NCBI GenBank assembly: GCA_022824025.1
Contig: JAJEBF010000019.1
Location: 53,881 to 117,880 of the forward strand
Reading direction: 5' to 3'
Length of the DNA: 64,000 bases
Origin: Caldilineaceae bacterium
GTDB lineage: Bacteria; Chloroflexota; Anaerolineae; Caldilineales; Caldilineaceae
In this document: piece after piece, positions 63,472 through 64,000 of the stretch
Numbering within the stretch: the first letter of the stretch is position 1
Layout: each line of letters starts with the position of its first letter
Notes under the pieces: model-generated
The model's input: the letters and a program-made list of their open reading frames with translations, nothing else
What the model was told of the DNA's origin: nothing
Databases searched by the model: none
Translations under genes and position numbers: made by a program

Positions 63472-63500
63472 AGTATAGTGGGACTCTCTGATCGTGTCAA
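63472..63500 (-). promoter_or_regulatory. Consensus sigma-70-type promoter of the gatCA leader
   Basis: On the minus strand, a perfect TTGACA (63500-63495) is separated by 17 bases from TATACT (63477-63472). The start is predicted seven bases on, at 63465, which is also the A of the leader ORF ATG. It is the closest match to consensus found in the window. Confidence 0.8.
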
Positions 63501-63515
63501 ATGACGGCCCTGGCA

Positions 63516-63701
63516 GGGTGCAGTCCAGTTGGTTTTTGGGTTAGCCGGGAGAAGAGGGCTGCAGGGCCCGTTGTGATTTTCCAGAGGCAGCCTCAGCCCT
63601 GCGCCAATTCGGCCCCGCCCCCCATATCCCTGGCCCGCGGCATATGCGCGCACGCGCCCCCCGACGCCATCTACCCGCCCGCAGCTCGGGGGTGCAGTCC
63701 A
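63516..63701 (+). repeat. Two copies of GGGTGCAGTCCA near the IS end
   Basis: The 12-mer occurs at 63516-63527 and 63690-63701, each followed after a few bases by TTGG. The second copy lies 18 bases beyond the transposase stop codon, where an IS terminus is expected. The first may be an older relic of the same end. The 160 bases between hold no gene I can support. Confidence 0.4.
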
Positions 63702-63718
63702 AATTTGGGGTGAGATGG

Positions 63719-64000
63719 TCAGATGGGTATTTCATGCCAGCGGTCACTGAGCAGGCGTGCGCGCAGAGCGAGCATCGCCTGAGCACCGTCACGGGACCAG
63801 CGCATGCCACTTTGTTTCATGCGCTGTTGGACAAGAGTTTTGGCTGCGGATTCGACGGTGCCGCTGCTGATCGGGAGGCCTGCCTTTCGATAGGCGGCGT
63901 AATGCATGCGGTGTCGGTATTTCCACAGGTAAGCGACGGCCTGTTTGACTTCAGGAGGCGCATCGCCCAGCTTGGGGTAGAGACGCAAAATGTGACTGAA
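63719..64000 (-). mobile_element. C-terminal part of an ISKra4-like transposase (runs off the window)
   Basis: A minus-strand frame open to the right edge encodes about 93 residues of a transposase C-terminus. The conserved block YRKAGLPISSGTVESAAK, then VQQRMKQSGMRWSRDGAQAM and LRARLLSDRW, is typical of ISKra4-family enzymes; the Glu in GTVESA is the probable third catalytic acid. The frame ends normally at 63719, so this end of the element looks intact. The rest, including the other catalytic residues, is outside the window. Confidence 0.85.

Overview
The window is a GC-rich bacterial segment that most resembles an uncultivated Chloroflexota of the Caldilineales type. This is inferred from gene style and not from any marker search. 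The solute-binding proteins carry 'AACAAPAAAPA'-like lipoprotein leaders, phytanoyl-CoA dioxygenase, Gfo/Idh/MocA and amidohydrolase paralogues recur, and Gln/Asn-tRNA is probably made by a GatCAB amidotransferase. trmD and gatCA are housekeeping anchors. No rRNA, tRNA or CRISPR array was seen.

Layout: (i) 1-11.3 kb, minus strand: a CUT1 carbohydrate ABC transporter (binding protein and two permeases), an FG-GAP/ASPIC lipoprotein, three tandem 14-TM MFS exporters and a phytanoyl-CoA dioxygenase. (ii) 12-20.6 kb: sugar and organic-acid genes (PfkB kinase, UlaG-like lactonase, Gfo/Idh/MocA oxidoreductase, APH-like kinase, L-rhamnonate dehydratase-like enolase, second phytanoyl-CoA dioxygenase, amidohydrolase), plus a nuclease-like protein with 9-residue repeats. 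(iii) 20.6-26.9 kb: ABC exporter, M23 peptidase, trmD, RRM protein, GNAT.

(iv) 27-45.5 kb is the most striking block. An FdrA-like protein, a DUF1116 (YlbE-like) protein, a metal-dependent cyclase, a three-subunit molybdenum hydroxylase with an unknown polytopic membrane protein inserted, a nucleotidyltransferase, a carbamoyl-amidase-type nitrilase and a hydantoinase/dihydropyrimidinase lead into a NitT/TauT-type ABC transporter with two different permeases. A sulfatase on the opposite strand splits the transporter. Together this looks like uptake, hydroxylation, ring opening and decarbamoylation of a pyrimidine, hydantoin or purine-derived compound.

(v) 45.6-50 kb: Uma2 nuclease, NmrA, TIM-barrel epimerase, a second Gfo/Idh/MocA, and a hicBA toxin-antitoxin pair in a less GC-rich patch. 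(vi) 50.3-55 kb: DegT aminotransferase, a lipoprotein and two GT2 glycosyltransferases (surface glycan), then a tyrosine recombinase. (vii) 56-64 kb: D-aminoacylase-like amidohydrolase, subtilisin lipoprotein, class I aminotransferase, gatCA, and the end of an ISKra4-like transposase. gatCA is preceded by a consensus promoter, a predicted leaderless 28-codon ORF with clustered Asn/Gln codons, and a terminator whose 5' arm can be captured by an upstream segment. This looks like an undescribed attenuator.
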